Shown: one piece after another, positions 63,215 through 64,000 of the stretch
Position numbering within the stretch: the first letter of the stretch is position 1
How the letters are laid out: each line of letters opens with the position of its first letter
Assembly (NCBI RefSeq): GCF_015209595.1
Contig: NZ_JADEYS010000006.1
Span: forward strand, 1 to 64,000
DNA: 64,000 nucleotides
From: Pontibacterium sinense
GTDB lineage: Bacteria; Pseudomonadota; Gammaproteobacteria; Pseudomonadales; Balneatricaceae
Direction of reading: 5' to 3'
Translations under genes and position numbers: made by a program
The notes under the pieces: generated by a model
The model's database searches: none
What the model saw: the letters and a program-made list of their open reading frames with translations, nothing else
What the model was told of the DNA's origin: nothing

Positions 63215-63421
63215 TTAGTGTCCTAAGAGGGTCCCGAAAGAAGGTTGGCGGCTGAAGTTCAGCTTTTGCTTAGCGAAACGCACTGCGGCCGCAATAGAAC
63301 TGATCAATGAGGTGAATGTATCGACCAATGCCTGCTCACGCAGCATTTGAGCTTCACGCAGATAGAAATCCATATCAGGTTCGCCAGCTTCGTTAGTACG
63401 GATTACAATTTCGTTCTGCAT
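63215..63421 (-). CDS. Small hypothetical protein (RSP_7527-like)
   Basis: 68 residues from the ATG at 63421 (a GTG lies 9 bp earlier). The YLREAQMLREQALVD segment resembles the small RSP_7527 family of proteobacteria. A hydrophobic helix TSLISSIAAAVRF follows. Followed by a terminator. Function unknown. Confidence 0.5.
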   Translation of the reverse strand: MQNEIVIRTNEAGEPDMDFYLREAQMLREQALVDTFTSLISSIAAAVRFAKQKLNFSRQPSFGTLLGH

Positions 63422-63672
63422 TTTATTCACCAGATGTATTAAGTTTACGTGACCTGACGTTCGGATAAGATTCGTCGGTCAGTACGGCCCGAAACAGAGA
63501 TTTGGCTGGGTAAGCCCCGTGTTATCTGTGCTCTAACCGTAGATCAGTCAGTTGATGGGGTTTATACTAAAGTCTACGTGGCTGCTAGACAAACGACAGT
63601 TTCTCAGCTTATTGATTAGAAAAATTCATCAATTCAGGCCTTGGTTCACATCCGTGGTCGCTGGAGAGAGTT

Positions 63673-64000
63673 ATCAGACGTTTACCCCCTTTAAATGCGT
63701 TGCGCAGTTTTGAAGCTGCCGCTCGTCTCGGTAGCTTTAATCAGGCTGCTGACGAGCTGTTTGTGACGCCTTCAGCGGTCAGTCATCAGGTGAAAGGGTT
63801 GGAGGCGTTTTTGGGAATGCCTCTGTTTCGGCGTGAAAAGCGCAAAGTGTTTCTCACGACGGCGGGGGAAAAGTATCTGGTTGCGATTCAGCTGGCGCTG
63901 GATGAGGTGGACAGTGCTACCCGACGGTTGATGGCGTCCCCAAACGCGGGTGCTGTAAATATCGCGGTTGCCCCCGCATTTCTGACACGCTGGCTAGTGC
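63673..64000 (+). CDS. LysR-family regulator, GcvA-like, runs off the window
   Basis: Partial. The frame reads IRRLPPLNALRSFEAAARL, then a winged HTH ending SAVSHQVKGLEAFLG and FRREKRKVFLTTAGEKY, close to GcvA-type regulators. No ATG, GTG or TTG lies between the family start and the upstream in-frame stop. The nearest candidates are ATC at 63673 (GGAGAG 4 nt before) or CTG at 63661. Confidence 0.7.
   Translation, partial: MRRLPPLNALRSFEAAARLGSFNQAADELFVTPSAVSHQVKGLEAFLGMPLFRREKRKVFLTTAGEKYLVAIQLALDEVDSATRRLMASPNAGAVNIAVAPAFLTRWLV

Overview
The window reads as a chromosomal segment of a marine gammaproteobacterium, probably Oceanospirillales-like. That placement is an inference from gene content and codon style, since no rRNA marker is present. 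Ordinary housekeeping, catabolic and signalling genes are interrupted by two accessory regions: an integron cassette array at about 8.3-11.6 kb and a small integrative island at 49.28-56.91 kb.

Region by region. 0-0.4 kb: three copies of an intergenic palindromic repeat. 0.7-3.0 kb: a bufferin-type copper-peptide cluster with a BufA2-like precursor carrying two Cys-rich units, a DUF692/MNIO maturase and a DUF2063 partner. 3.3-8.0 kb: a chemoreceptor, an XRE regulator with a 2TM domain, a hydrolase-OsmC fusion and a secreted hydrolase. 8.3-11.6 kb: an array of attC-like sites with no integrase in the window (CALIN-like). Its cassettes encode small membrane proteins, a SIR2-like protein, a SLATT-like two-TM protein, two small soluble proteins and several tiny ORFs missed by size cut-offs. 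11.8-21.4 kb: a TauD-like oxygenase, cytochrome b562, a LuxR regulator divergent from a flavin monooxygenase/DUF2783 pair, a YceI/cytochrome b561 operon, a LysR regulator and a NosR-like flavo-FeS membrane protein without nosZ nearby. 21.8-27.4 kb: the homoprotocatechuate (hpa/hpc) meta-cleavage genes hpaG1-G2-H-I, divergent from hpaE-F. 27.7-36.5 kb: YebC, a lysozyme-like protein, an MBL-fold enzyme, two LysE exporters, a LysR regulator, an EAL-HDOD protein and an MFS exporter. 36.6-41.3 kb: a TonB receptor - YfiR - GGDEF/EAL operon. 41.7-49.2 kb: an aldehyde dehydrogenase/DUF336 pair, hpaD, hpaR, a DUF3422 protein, a permease and a LysR regulator. 57.1-64 kb: a TauE-like exporter, an NhaC antiporter with a possible structured leader, a porin, a CHASE-GGDEF cyclase and the beginning of a LysR gene.

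The hpa pathway is split. The ring-cleavage dioxygenase hpaD and the MarR repressor hpaR lie about 17 kb from hpaGHI/EF. A shared 15-bp AT-rich motif (about TTAANATGTTAANTA) occurs in the hpaG1/hpaE intergenic region, upstream of hpaD, upstream of hpaR and at the start of the 46.8-48.1 kb permease. The simplest reading is one HpaR regulon that includes the permease as a candidate aromatic-acid transporter.

The island is inserted at the SRP RNA gene ffs. An intact ffs lies at the left edge, followed at once by a tyrosine recombinase. A 102-bp exact copy of the 3' part of ffs marks the right edge, and paired 9-bp repeats that look like recombinase arm sites lie inside each end. The cargo includes an unknown protein with a glycine-rich C-terminal hydrophobic segment, a serine resolvase with a candidate res site, an exonuclease/endonuclease-fold protein, decayed copies of a short coding repeat and a run of small phage-like ORFs. 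No capsid, packaging or relaxase gene was recognised.
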